Below, piece by piece: positions 48,201-60,200 of a DNA stretch of 64,000 bases. The notes beneath the pieces were generated by a model, which saw only the letters and a program-made list of their open reading frames with translations, made no database searches and had not been told where the DNA came from. The stretch comes from Symsagittifera roscoffensis (Eukaryota > Xenacoelomorpha > Acoela > Convolutidae): positions 5,069,472 through 5,133,471 of the forward strand of contig NC_087069.1 in the NCBI RefSeq assembly GCF_963678635.1, in the 5' to 3' direction. The translations under genes were made by a program, and so were the position numbers. Each line of letters begins with the position of its first letter. Positions within the stretch are counted from its first letter, which is position 1.

Positions 48201-51200
48201 GCGATAGAGAATCCCTCGAACAATTCTGGGATGCCTTAGCTGAAATGGCGAAAAAGTGCGACATAATCGCAGGAGAAGAAGAGTGGATAAGGGATATTTT
48301 CATAAATAATATGAAAAACTACGACATCCAAAGGAAATTGTTAACAGAAACCCTCCCTCCACGCGAAGCACTAAATGTAGCACTCATAGACGAAAAAGGA
48401 ATTTTAAATCACTTGAAGTTAACCAATAATTTTAAATCCAACGGACCATCCGTACACAAACCAAGCAACCACTTTAACGTTAAAAGAGAACCAACCCTTA
48501 ACATCGAAAGGAGTAACAATTGTATGAAGTGTGGCGGATTATTCTCAAAAGGTCACTTAGCAGTTTGCCCAGCAAAGGACACGACTTGTACTTCATGTAA
48601 ATTCAAAGGACATTTCACCAGACTTTGTAGATCTCGTCGCAAAAATGTAAACATTGTAAATACCCAAATTGTAGATAATACAGATTTTAATCCGTCGGAT
48701 ATTCAGGATGTAAATACTGACCTCATGGATAGAGAATGTTGTGGCGTCATAAACGCATGGTCAGAATCTGGACAAAGCGAAAACGACGATTATTCTGTAC
48801 TAAATGTAACTACGATTTTTGATAACGATGGAAAAGAACTGAAGAAACTATTGAACATTGGACTCGGAAAAGAAAACCAAGTAATTTTAAACATTCAAGT
48901 GGATTCAGCTAGCCCGGTGAGCTTCCTTAAGAAAAACGTACTTCACGAATTAAAGTTACGAGACCCCTACTTGAAAATTTATCCTGTGGATAAGTCAACT
49001 AGAGACCTATACTGTGGATTCACAGATAATGCCATAAACATCACTGGAAAGGTGAAACTTCCGATATTTTCAAATGGTTGGTCAGACAACGGCTGTCAAT
49101 TCTTTCTAACCGAGGGACACGAGAGAAATATCTTAGGAAACGACAACCTTCCAAAAGTGGGGATAGAAGTCTCTCAGAAACACTTCCCACACTTTCAGAC
49201 TAACAAGCAGTGTAAGTCAATAAATTCCATCTCTCAAACAAACCAAGATAGGGAAATTTTGAATATAACAAAATCATTCAAAAATTTATTCCTTCGGATT
49301 GGAAAAATTAAAAATCAGATGAAAATCACTCATTTCCATGAACCCTTAAAACCAATCCAACTAAAGGGAAGACGAGTCCCCCTTCACTTACTGGACGCGG
49401 TAAAGACAGAACTCAATAGACTAAAAGCGGAAGGACATATTAAAAAATTAGAAAACTGCGATGAAGACAGATTCATTAGCCCAATAGTCATCATTTGTAA
49501 AAAAGATAAATCCATCAAATTAGCCTTAGATTCCAAGTTCATAAACAAACAGATTTACAAGAACAAATATCAAATGCCAAACATCCACGAACTGGTAGAC
49601 AATGTCGCGGCACAAATTACTAATGATTCCGTTGGAGAAGTGTGGTTTACTAACTTAGACTTAAAAAACGCGTACAGCCAATTAGCACTAGATAAATTCA
49701 CTAGTAACCAATGTAACTTCAGTATCGTGGGTGGTGATATTACGGGTACTTACCAATTTTTAACTGGTTTTTACGGCTTAGGGGATATGCCTAACGAATT
49801 TCAAAGAGTAATGGACTCTACGTTAGGTTCAATCCCATTTACTAACTGTTACTTGGACGATATTTTAATCTCTTCCAAAGGATCATTCTTAGACCACAAG
49901 AATATTGTATTAAAAATTTTATCGACCCTCGACGAATACAATTTCGCGGTGAAATGGTCAAAATGTAAATTCTTTCAAAAAGAAAAAGAATGGTTGGGAT
50001 TCAAAATCTCTAAATCAGGTATTACCCCATTATTCGACAAATCGAAAGCCATAAAAGATCTACCTATTCCGAAGAATTTAAAAGAACTACGATCATTTTT
50101 TGGTTCTATAAACCAATACATTAAATTCGTCCCAAACTTAGCATCCTTAGGAAGCCCACTCCGACCGCTTCTAAATAAGAAATCAATATTCCAATGGAAC
50201 GATGACCATACAAAAGCGTTTGAAATCGTAAACCTAGCAGAGAATACCCATTTTGACGTGAAACGTAAAACTAGAGTAAAAACAGACGCGTCACATAATG
50301 GACTCGGAGCTTCGCTTGAACAACTCCATGGGAACGATTGGAAAACAATCTCATTTGCTTCACGCTTTTTAAACCCTCACGAGTCTAAATATTCTACGAA
50401 CGAGCTCGAACTACTAGGGGTTGTATGGGCCGTCGAACATTATAAGAATTACCTTTACGGATCAGATTTCGAAGTAATTACTGATCACAAAGCTTTATTA
50501 TCCGCTTTATCACCAAACCACGGGAATAAAACTTACCACAGTAGACTAACAAGATGGGTAGACAGATTATTACCTTTTAATTTCTCTATCAAACATATCG
50601 CAGGAAAAGACATGGGTTTCACTGACCTTATTTCTAGAATTCCATCAGGAAAAGCTCTTCCAATATCACATTACGATGAAGACATCGTAGTAGCAAACAT
50701 TAATAAGATTAATAAATCATTAAATCCGTCGGAGAAAATAAGAACTACATGCTCAGCCATTGGTTTTAATCTGGAAAATTCCGATTACGCTTTATTACGT
50801 AATTACCTAATAGCAGCAGTGTTAAAAATCATTAACTCGTCTTTTCCAATTTGCTCATTTAATCACAAAAGAACAGAATTTTGCACTTCAAATTGCATTC
50901 CAACGGATTATTCTAATACAAATACATTAAATATTTCCATTTCTAATTCCGCATTTCTTTATTTTTTAATCTCTAATTGTAGTTTAATTATTTCACCTGT
51001 AGATAAAAAAATTGTAGATACTGTTAATATGAATAATAAGAATATTGTAATTAATCCCACCACTTCCGGTATTTCCGTAGATTTAGACTTTCAACTTTTA
51101 TCAGACCACGCTAATCTAGTTAAAAAATACCGCGAAAACTTGAAGTTGCCGGATCGACCCTTGGATTTAAATATTTTATTTAACGCCAAGTTAGTAGCTC

Positions 51201-54200
51201 TCTTGACAGAAGACGATCCCATGTTAAGCCCAATTGTTAAAGCACTTCAAAATAAGGTGGAGAAGATTAATGCAGATTCTCCGTATTTCAAACATTTTAC
51301 CCGAGACCTGCACGAATCCGACGGATTGCTCTATATGGACGGTAAACTCGTTATTCCATTTACTTTACGAAGCGCGATGATGAAGAACCTCCACGAAACA
51401 CATCCAGGTCAATTTGGAATGAATTACTTGGCTCAATACATCTGGTGGCCTCATATTAACAGGCAAATCTACTTTCACGGGATAAATTGCTCAGAATGTA
51501 CATCGGCGGGTAAGAATTTGAAAACTGTCATTCCTAAGTCACAAATTAGTGAACTTCCTCCACTATTGGAACCGAACGAAGAACTTAATTTAGATTTCGC
51601 GAGTCCTTTGGATTCTTACTGGGGGCCAAAGAAATACATTTTACTTTGTATCGACAGATTTTCTAAATTCCCGTCGGCAAAAATTACATCGTCTACTTCT
51701 TCAAAAACAGTTGTAGAATTTTTACAAGACTACATATTCTTACACGGGATACCTTATTCTATAAGGGTAGATCACGCTACTTGCTTTACAAGTCAAGACT
51801 TCAAATCTTTCTGCGATTCCAACAACATCAAAATAATCTTTTGTACAGTAGGCGACCACCGTTCCAACGGATTAGTTGAAAAATTAGTTCACACTGTGAA
51901 AATCAAACTACTGGCTATTTCAAAAGAACATCATAAAAGCACACTACAGAGTGCCGTTTCAAAAATCATCTGGAATCTACGTTCTACCTATCAATCAAAA
52001 ATTAAATGTTCACCCTTCGAAATCCACTATAACAGAAAACCAAATACTATTTGGAAACAACTAGCCTCTGTTAAACCCTCCTTTGGAATTTTAGACAAAG
52101 GGAAATCAATTCTGTCTAAGGAACGAGCTAAGGATTGGAATGCGGACGACAGACTAGAGGATGGCTACAAGGACGACTTGATAGCGAAGAAGAATCAAAA
52201 CCCGAAAGAAAAAGGATACGACACGGACTATGCTTCATCCTCGAAAATCATCCCAAATAGACTACCAATCAAAAGTCCATTCAAAGGTAAAATCCTTCGG
52301 AAAACTAACGGTAACATCAACCGAGACTGTTTCTATAAGGAACTAAATAAAAGAATTATAGATTCTTCTACTTCAACAGTAAAATTATCCGACGGAAAAA
52401 TAATTCGAAAATCCGACATTGCGATTCCTATTTCTACTTCAAATAAAATCAGACCTTTTAAAGGAAACATTTCATTCCCGTATTTTCCTAATCCTAATGT
52501 TGAAGTAGGTCAGAAACAGGAAGGCGTAAGACGTAAATCAGGAACGAAAAAGCCAACGAAAAAAAGGACCAGACAAGTGGATCCGACCCCGTCTGACAAC
52601 TTAACTAGGACACGCATATCAGGGTCATCACGCAATACTACAAGAAGCCAAACACGCTACTCAAAGAAGTCATCAACTCCTCCAGGTTACCTTGCTTCGG
52701 ATGAATCTATGCTAATTCCTTCGGATATTTCGGATACAAGTGAATGGGAATGGATAGCGGGCGGCTTCCCTTGTAGGGATGTAGCCAGAGAACGTTTTAT
52801 TTCAGACTCACTTACACCTCACCTCTCAATCGCAAATAATTCTAATCACACCATAACCAATCCTGAAATAAAATCTGAGATTTTAGAAAACGACATTGAA
52901 CCAAGCAGAGAACAACCTTTTGACCAATCTTACGAGTGCCCAATAAGTATGATACCCGCCAACCGAACACATAGTACTGAGGAGCAGAGAACCATAAACC
53001 AGGGAAGGGACAATGACACCATTGAACAACAGGACCTGCAAGACGTGCCTAATCCAATGGATAACGATTCAAATACGGACTTCCCGGTGTACGAGATTAA
53101 TGACTCAACCGACGAGTGTACTTTACCTGACGAGTGTACTATACCTGCTAACCCTACCAGCATTTCCGGTAAAATTCCTCCTACCATCCGCCGCTCCAGT
53201 AGAAATGTTGGTCCACCAAAACTTTATGGTAAACGTTATTTTATTGATGCAGTAGAGAACGTTCAAGAAGCCTCGGGTTCGGCGGCCGATCCTATCGTGA
53301 TAGAAATTGAAGGACCACACGACACCATCAACAAGACAAATCCGGCGGAGATAATTGTCTTAGATTCAAATTCAACATCACCTGATCAAACGTCAACTTC
53401 GTCAACCGACGAATCACTGAGAATGGAAATAGAAAATTTTGGAGATCACTCTGATCTCGATAGCGAACTTTTCAACACAGAACTTGAAAACTTTCTAAAA
53501 GAATATAAATCTTTGTAATCACTCAGCTATACTCTAATCTGTTATTTTGGCTTACCAAGAAGCACATACTAACTTATAAACTGGTGCTAATCTTCAAATA
53601 TTAATTTGTCGATCGGTAAACGTAAGAACTTTATCCTTCGGATAAACTTAATCCAGAAAAAGAAAACATCATCGCGTGCTCTCATAAATCATCCAAATCG
53701 ACTTCCCTTCAGTTAGTCTATTACAAAGCAAGACCCCACCCATAAAACGTTGGGTAAACTTCAACGCATTTTATTTTGCTTTAACATAACCCCTATCCGT
53801 TGGATTCCGGATAATTTTTCTTGCAGTTATAATAGCTATATTTAATGCTATAGGGAGCTTTAGTTAGTGTCAGTTCCTCATTTTTAAGGCGCTTTAATTT
53901 TCTTTCCCTCGTCCTTAAAGGGGGAGAAAGGAGTCAGTCATAGTTAGTTCTAGTGCATTACCTTATTCGCAATTTAAATTTTTTCCTGCTTAGGGGAATG
54001 TTGTGATCTTACATCAGGTTTTGCAATTATTGCAAAACATACTTAGTTAATTAACCGGTCACTCATATATGACCTTCATGAGCCATTCTCTCCGGCGGAG
54101 AGAATGATCTCTCATTGTTTTAATGTTTTAACTTATCGACTAATTTATCTTAATTTTTATTCTTTTTATTAGTTTTAACCTAGAATTAGCTACAACAAAG

Positions 54201-57200
54201 TAACATTTTATCAACTAAACAAAGAATAACCCCTAAAATTTACTCAACTCTCTTGTTGCAGCCAAACTTCTGCAGCTGATGTAGCCCATTGGAATTACCT
54301 GAACCATTTTTTCAATCGAGTAAAAATATATAATTTATTGTTTCGGTTGCTGATAAAAGTCAACTGTGTGAACTTAACCATATTTTCACCAAACAAAACG
54401 GTTGAATGGAGCAACAAAACTCAGTTTATTTTTATTATTGCAGCCAAACTTCTGCAGCTGATGTAGCCCATTGGAATTACCTGAACCATTTTTTCAATCG
54501 AGTAAAAATATATAATTTATTGTTTCGGTTGCTGATAAAAGTCAACTGTGTGAACTTAACCATATTTTCACCAAACAAAACGGTTGAATGGAGCAACAAA
54601 ACTCCGTTTATTTTTATTATTGCAGCCAAACTTCTGCAGCTGATGTAGTCCATTGGGTTGACTTGAACCATATTTTCGATCGGGCAAAACAAATATAATT
54701 TTTTATTGTGTCGGTTGCTGATGAAATTCTTTATTTTCAATGTCGACCAACAAATAACTTTTTTCTTTATAACTTTATTTTCACTTCTTTATAACTTTAT
54801 TTTCAATGCGTAGTTTATTTTTTTGTTGCAGCCAAACTTCTGCAACTGATGGAGTTCAACCGGGTGACTCGTCTGTTCGTGTCCATCCTCAAGCAGTGCT
54901 CCCCCTCCCTCGCCGCCTTCTCCCTCATGTTCGTCGTCATATTCCTCGCATTCTCCGTTTGTGGCAATCTCTTGTTCGGCAGAGTGTTGAGGAACTATTC
55001 CAGTTTCGTCAGTTCGCTGCAAGAGTGTGGATCTATGGTATTAGGTATGCTTATCAAATTAGATTTCCTCTTTTTTCAAGTATATATATTTTTACCCTAC
55101 CGTTTTTACCATAAGTAATATTACCATATTTTACCCTCTGAAATTAGAACATTTATACTCCATGTAACTTCAACATTTTTCAGCATATCATCTTACATAC
55201 AGCAAGCATTTTAACCCCTTACTTGTAAGTACAATTATTTTACAAACAAAGTTTGACAGGTAGAGCTTTTGAAGCCGTGCACCATCTTCAGTTGAAACTC
55301 ATTTCATGAAAGTGTAGAAAAATTGAAAAACAATGAAGTACTATATAGTCGAGCGGATCTACGGTACTACATGTGCATTTTTTTGCACCGAATAATCATG
55401 GTGTTCTTTTGATTGTGTTCTCGAAAAACGTGCGCTTTCTGAATTGGTTTATAAAATGTTTTTTTTTTAGTCGCTGAGTTATTATATGAGGCATTTTTTT
55501 TTTGAATTTTAGACAATCTCTTTTTTCTGCGACAATTGTTTTTTGCAAAATTGGGTCCTTAATTTTTCTTTCTTTTATTTTTTTCTCAAATTATGTGTTT
55601 TTTGTACTCTCGTTTACTTTCGCATTCTCTAACGTGTTTTCACAATGTGGTTCATTTTTTTTCCCAAAACGGTTTATTTGCAACACATCACTTCAGACAT
55701 AAAATCTATTTTGAAGAGAACCCCTTTAAACTTTAAAGAGACCCCCCTCTAGATCCGCCCCTTATTTACACCCTAAGTTGTTTAGGCAACTTCTCCTTCT
55801 GGAAGATGGTGTCTGTTCAGCCTGTTCTGGGTGGGATTTTCTTCCTGTTGTTCATGTGCAGCTGTTACATGATACTGCTCAATGTGTTCATGACCATACT
55901 CAACGACACCATAGCCGCCAGTCACCCCACCCAACACGCAAGTGAAATTATCAATTTTAAAACTTATCTCTGTTTTACTATCTATTTTACTTACTAATAT
56001 ATGTTAAACATATTGATTAATCAAATTAATTTTTGTTTAATAGGTCAATTAATTGAAAATATTAATTGCTCAGAAGTTGAAAACTATTGTATAAATTGCT
56101 TAGAAACTCAGGCTTAATGTAAAAATTACGTGGAGGGTCAACCTTAAGCTATAAAATTCGGAGCCATTTCATTTTTTTGTCAGATGCATTTTTGCATTGG
56201 AGTTCAATAACGGAGGTTTTTCTGCTATCTCAATTTGACCCGCGAATTGAAGTTGCGATGCAATTCAAAATTTTTCAATTTTTGGAATTATAATGAATCT
56301 TTTATACTACAGAATCATTTGAGCAATGTTTATTCACGATTCATCTACGAAACATGAATCCAAATGACATTGATGATTCATTGATAAACTATGACTAATT
56401 TATAGCTGTCAACAGAATCAAAGTACGTAGATGAGTCATTGATGAGTCATTGAGTCATAACATTCAAACTACATCATTGGATGTATTTCGGGCGCAGACT
56501 TAGTTTGAGCAAAAAATTCATGCAGAAAATTTACCGTCAGATATTTCAAAGAACAACAGTGACTCCACGTCAGTTGTTTACAGCAAACCGAAAAATGCTA
56601 AATATACTTCATTAAAATGGGGAAAAAAACTTTCTTCTCAACGGTTTTATGTGAAAAAGCACCTTAGTGCAGTTAAACAGATATATGATAAAATTAAGGA
56701 TTTAGAAAAAATCTTTCTAGGTACTCTTATTTTTTTGTGCAAACATTATAACAACATATGATGTGCGAAACAAAAACCTACAGCAGCAAACCTTCAATTA
56801 GGGTTCAAAAATTGATAGAAAGTCGATAGCATATGGCTGATTCAGCGCTAAGTCAACGCTGACAAACATTATCGAAACGAACGAAAGTCATCAATGCACC
56901 ATCAATGTGTTTGTCACCATCAAAGTGTTATCAATTAGAGAGGCACGTACATGTAATTTAAAAAATGTTTTGTTTAAAAAGTTAAGTTCAACCTGATTAG
57001 TAGTGACCCACAAACATTAAAAAAAGATTTTTCACGGATGCCTTTTGTGGCGCTGGAAGTAAACGCTAGCTTTGCAAAATTGTTTTTTTTTTTCAAAATG
57101 AAATCGGTAACCCATTAAAGCATGGCACTGCAAAAGGTGGTTGTCAAAATTGTGCTCTGAAATTAGCATATGCGCTTGAGTTTTATGGATAAAGATAAAT

Positions 57201-60200
57201 TACGATAGATTTCTTTTTCAAAAATTGGAAGATATACTCAAGTATAGATTCAAAGTGAAAAGAAAATCCATTTTGCAAGGATTATTAAGAGCCATGAACG
57301 TAGTGAATACTCTTATGTAGGTCGTGTTAATTTGAATTTTTGCGAGTTTACTTTGGATTTCGTTTTAAAGTCAGTTCATTTTTTTTAGTTTAAAGGAAGG
57401 TAAACTCCACTATTGAACAGCAAATTGTGTAGTTAACAAAAAACGTGAACGATTTCTAATTTCAAAAGTAAAATTTAATTTACAAATTTCCCAGCGGAAT
57501 AAAAAAAACTGCCTAATTTTTCAAAGTAACCAAATACATAAAAAGTTGTAATAAATGAAATCAGGCTTGGATTTAGGGTTTTATCGTGGTGGGTTAGAAA
57601 ATCTGAAAAACATCTGTATAAAAAGTTTATTGATTGAACAATCAAAAAAGAGACAAAACCAATTTGAAATAATTTCAACCAACTTTGATTCTTGCTCGAT
57701 TCGGCATGAAAATGAAATCAATACAAAAATGACAACAATTGATTAAAAATTGGGTTTTTGAGCTACATTTAAGCATTAAAACTAAACCAGTTGTGTATCA
57801 ATATCGTTTTCTTGTCAGCAGGGGAGTAATGATGAATAGAAAGGATCAATAATTGACAGTAAAAATAGTAAACTAAAAACACTAAAGGAAGTAAACGCAA
57901 ACCAGAAGGAAGAAAAGCTTGACAAAAGTTTGCTAAGCTAAGGCAGATCTCATTTTGTTTAATTCAACGTGTAGGAACATATGCCACGGTCAAGTTTTGA
58001 CTTAAACTAGAAAAAAAATATTTGAATCATTTATAATCGATTAAAGTCGATTAAATTTAGTTTTTTCAAACTTGAGAATTAGTAACCGATTTTTAATCTA
58101 ATACAATCGATCTTTTTTGAGATTTATAGACTTACAATGAAATTTTCTACTAACATTGAATACTATTTATAAAACTCCAGTGGGATATATAATAAGTGTG
58201 ACATGTCTATTGGACCACCCTGTGGCTTATTCAATTCAAAGTAAAGTGTGTGAATTTGCAGGACGATGACTTCAGCAGTCTCTACTACACACTGATTCTT
58301 CTCAAGGACCTGTTGGGAATAGGGGGCAGACAGTCCCGCAGGGGTGCCAGATACAGAAAGAGATCACAAGCTAAAAAAGGTATATGAAATAGTACAGAAA
58401 ACGATTATTATAATATGAATCATGCTGCTAGTATTAGCGCGAAGCACTTAACGTTCTGGTTGCCATTTAAAATCAAGCTTGTTTTTTCCAAAAAAAAAAC
58501 ACTTTTTTTTCAAAACCAAAAAAGTTTTTTCTTGTCAAAACGTAAACGGAAAAAATTCAAATTTTCATCCCCCTCACTCACGCTCTGTAAAGAAAAAAAG
58601 AACATGTTTTGGTCCGATAAAAAAAATTCGAGAAAAAAAATCCACTTTTGATTTATTCAATTTGCCACTTGCGCTTCAATAGCAGGAAATATATTGCGCG
58701 CTAATTTTCCAAAGTTGGCCAAACTAGAAATTTTCAAATCCCCATATCTTTATAAAAAAACTATCACATGTGAAAATATCTTTTGAATTTGAATTGCAGA
58801 AACCAGTACCTCTAAGATGATAATAAAGGAGGTTCCTCAAAGAAGGCTAGTTAAGAAATCAGGTTTTTGCCCATTGTTTTCAAATTAGTCTAGTCTTTTT
58901 CTGCGTGCCCGGGTTGACGTCCATAAAAGAAAAATGCTTATCATACAATTTCATATATGGCGACTATGGAAAAAAAAGCGTATCATACAATTTTTATACG
59001 AAAACTAAAAACTGTTTTAAACGTTTTTGGAGAAACACTGAGAGAAATACTTCATGATTTCAATTCCGGTCAAAAAAATGCTTCTCATATAACTTTCATA
59101 TATGAAAATTATATTATATGCATTTTTTCTTAAGCAAAAACAAATTTGAAGAAAAAAATTATTAATACCTTTTTCGGTTGCAAATTTGCTTTTGTGCTCA
59201 TATATGAATTTTCGCAAACAAAAAATTTTGCATGCAAAAATTGACTTTTTCTGTTTATAACGTAGTACAGGATGAGTTTTTCACCCAAAAAATCCAAAAA
59301 TCACAAAAATGTGTTTTTTTTAAACATGATTATTAATTTTTTATTTCATTTGCTAAGATAAAAATAAATATGTAAAAAAGTAAGCCCTTTTTCTCGAATA
59401 CCAAAATTTTCAAACCAAAAATTATCCAGTTATATACACAAATTTACGTTTTTGGTATATAATTCCATGTGAAAATGTAAAAAATAACGTAGGTGGCAAA
59501 ATCACCAAATGCAGTTTATCTGCGTGGTAACTGCCAGTTACACTCTTGATTTTCTTATGACCAAAAGTCCAGGGTTAGTGTTTTGGATGAAACAAAAATT
59601 TTCAAAACTAATATTTTTTGGTATTTTCATTGATGGAAAAAATGCTTATCATACAATTTCATATTATAGAAAATTGCCTATCTTAATATTTCATAGTATG
59701 GAAAAAATGCTTGTCATGCTATTTTCATAGTATTTATTTTGGTCCATGAAATAGTATGATAGGTATTTGTTTCATAATTTGAAATATTATGATAAGAATT
59801 TTTTGTCAACCCGGGCGGTGTGATAAAAAAAATTTGCAAAAAAAAAAACAGAACCTAGGCAAGTTCGACAATGGTGTTAAAATCGGCCAATTTGAAACCG
59901 CTTTGTCTAAACAAAGACACAAGTTATTACGGCTGAAAAGTTTTAAAAAAAGTAATTTTCTCAGTTCGTTAGAGTCGTTGGAAATAAACAATTGAGAAAA
60001 GCAAAAATCCCATACATATTCAGTTAAGCTCAAGTTTAACGTTCTGACTGCCATTTAAAATCATGCTTGTTTTTTCCAAAAAAAACATTTTTTTTTCAAA
60101 ACCAAAAAAGTTTTTTCTTGTCAAAACGTAAACGGAAAAAATTCAAATTTTCATCCCCCTCACTCACGCTCTGTAAAGAAAAAAAGAACATGTTTTGGTC

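Larger units (their letters stand above)
47458..54213 (+). mobile_element. Intact Ty3/Gypsy-type LTR retrotransposon (6756 bp)
   Basis: Two 215-bp LTRs (TGTTGTGATC to TTTTATCA) differ at two positions. ACTAA target duplications lie at 47453-47457 and 54214-54218. One uninterrupted Gag-Pol frame, a primer-binding site (47673 on) and a purine tract (53992-53998) are present, so it has everything an autonomous copy needs. It lies in sense orientation in intron 28 of the polycystin gene, where its LTR signals could affect the host transcript. The order protease, RT, RNase H, integrase places it in Ty3/Gypsy (Metaviridae). Confidence 0.98.

Noticed and set aside
55920-55945. GT donor at CAA|GTGAAA for exon 30
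   Set aside because: It would enter exon 31 in a frame that stops within three codons; the GC donor two bases earlier keeps frame.
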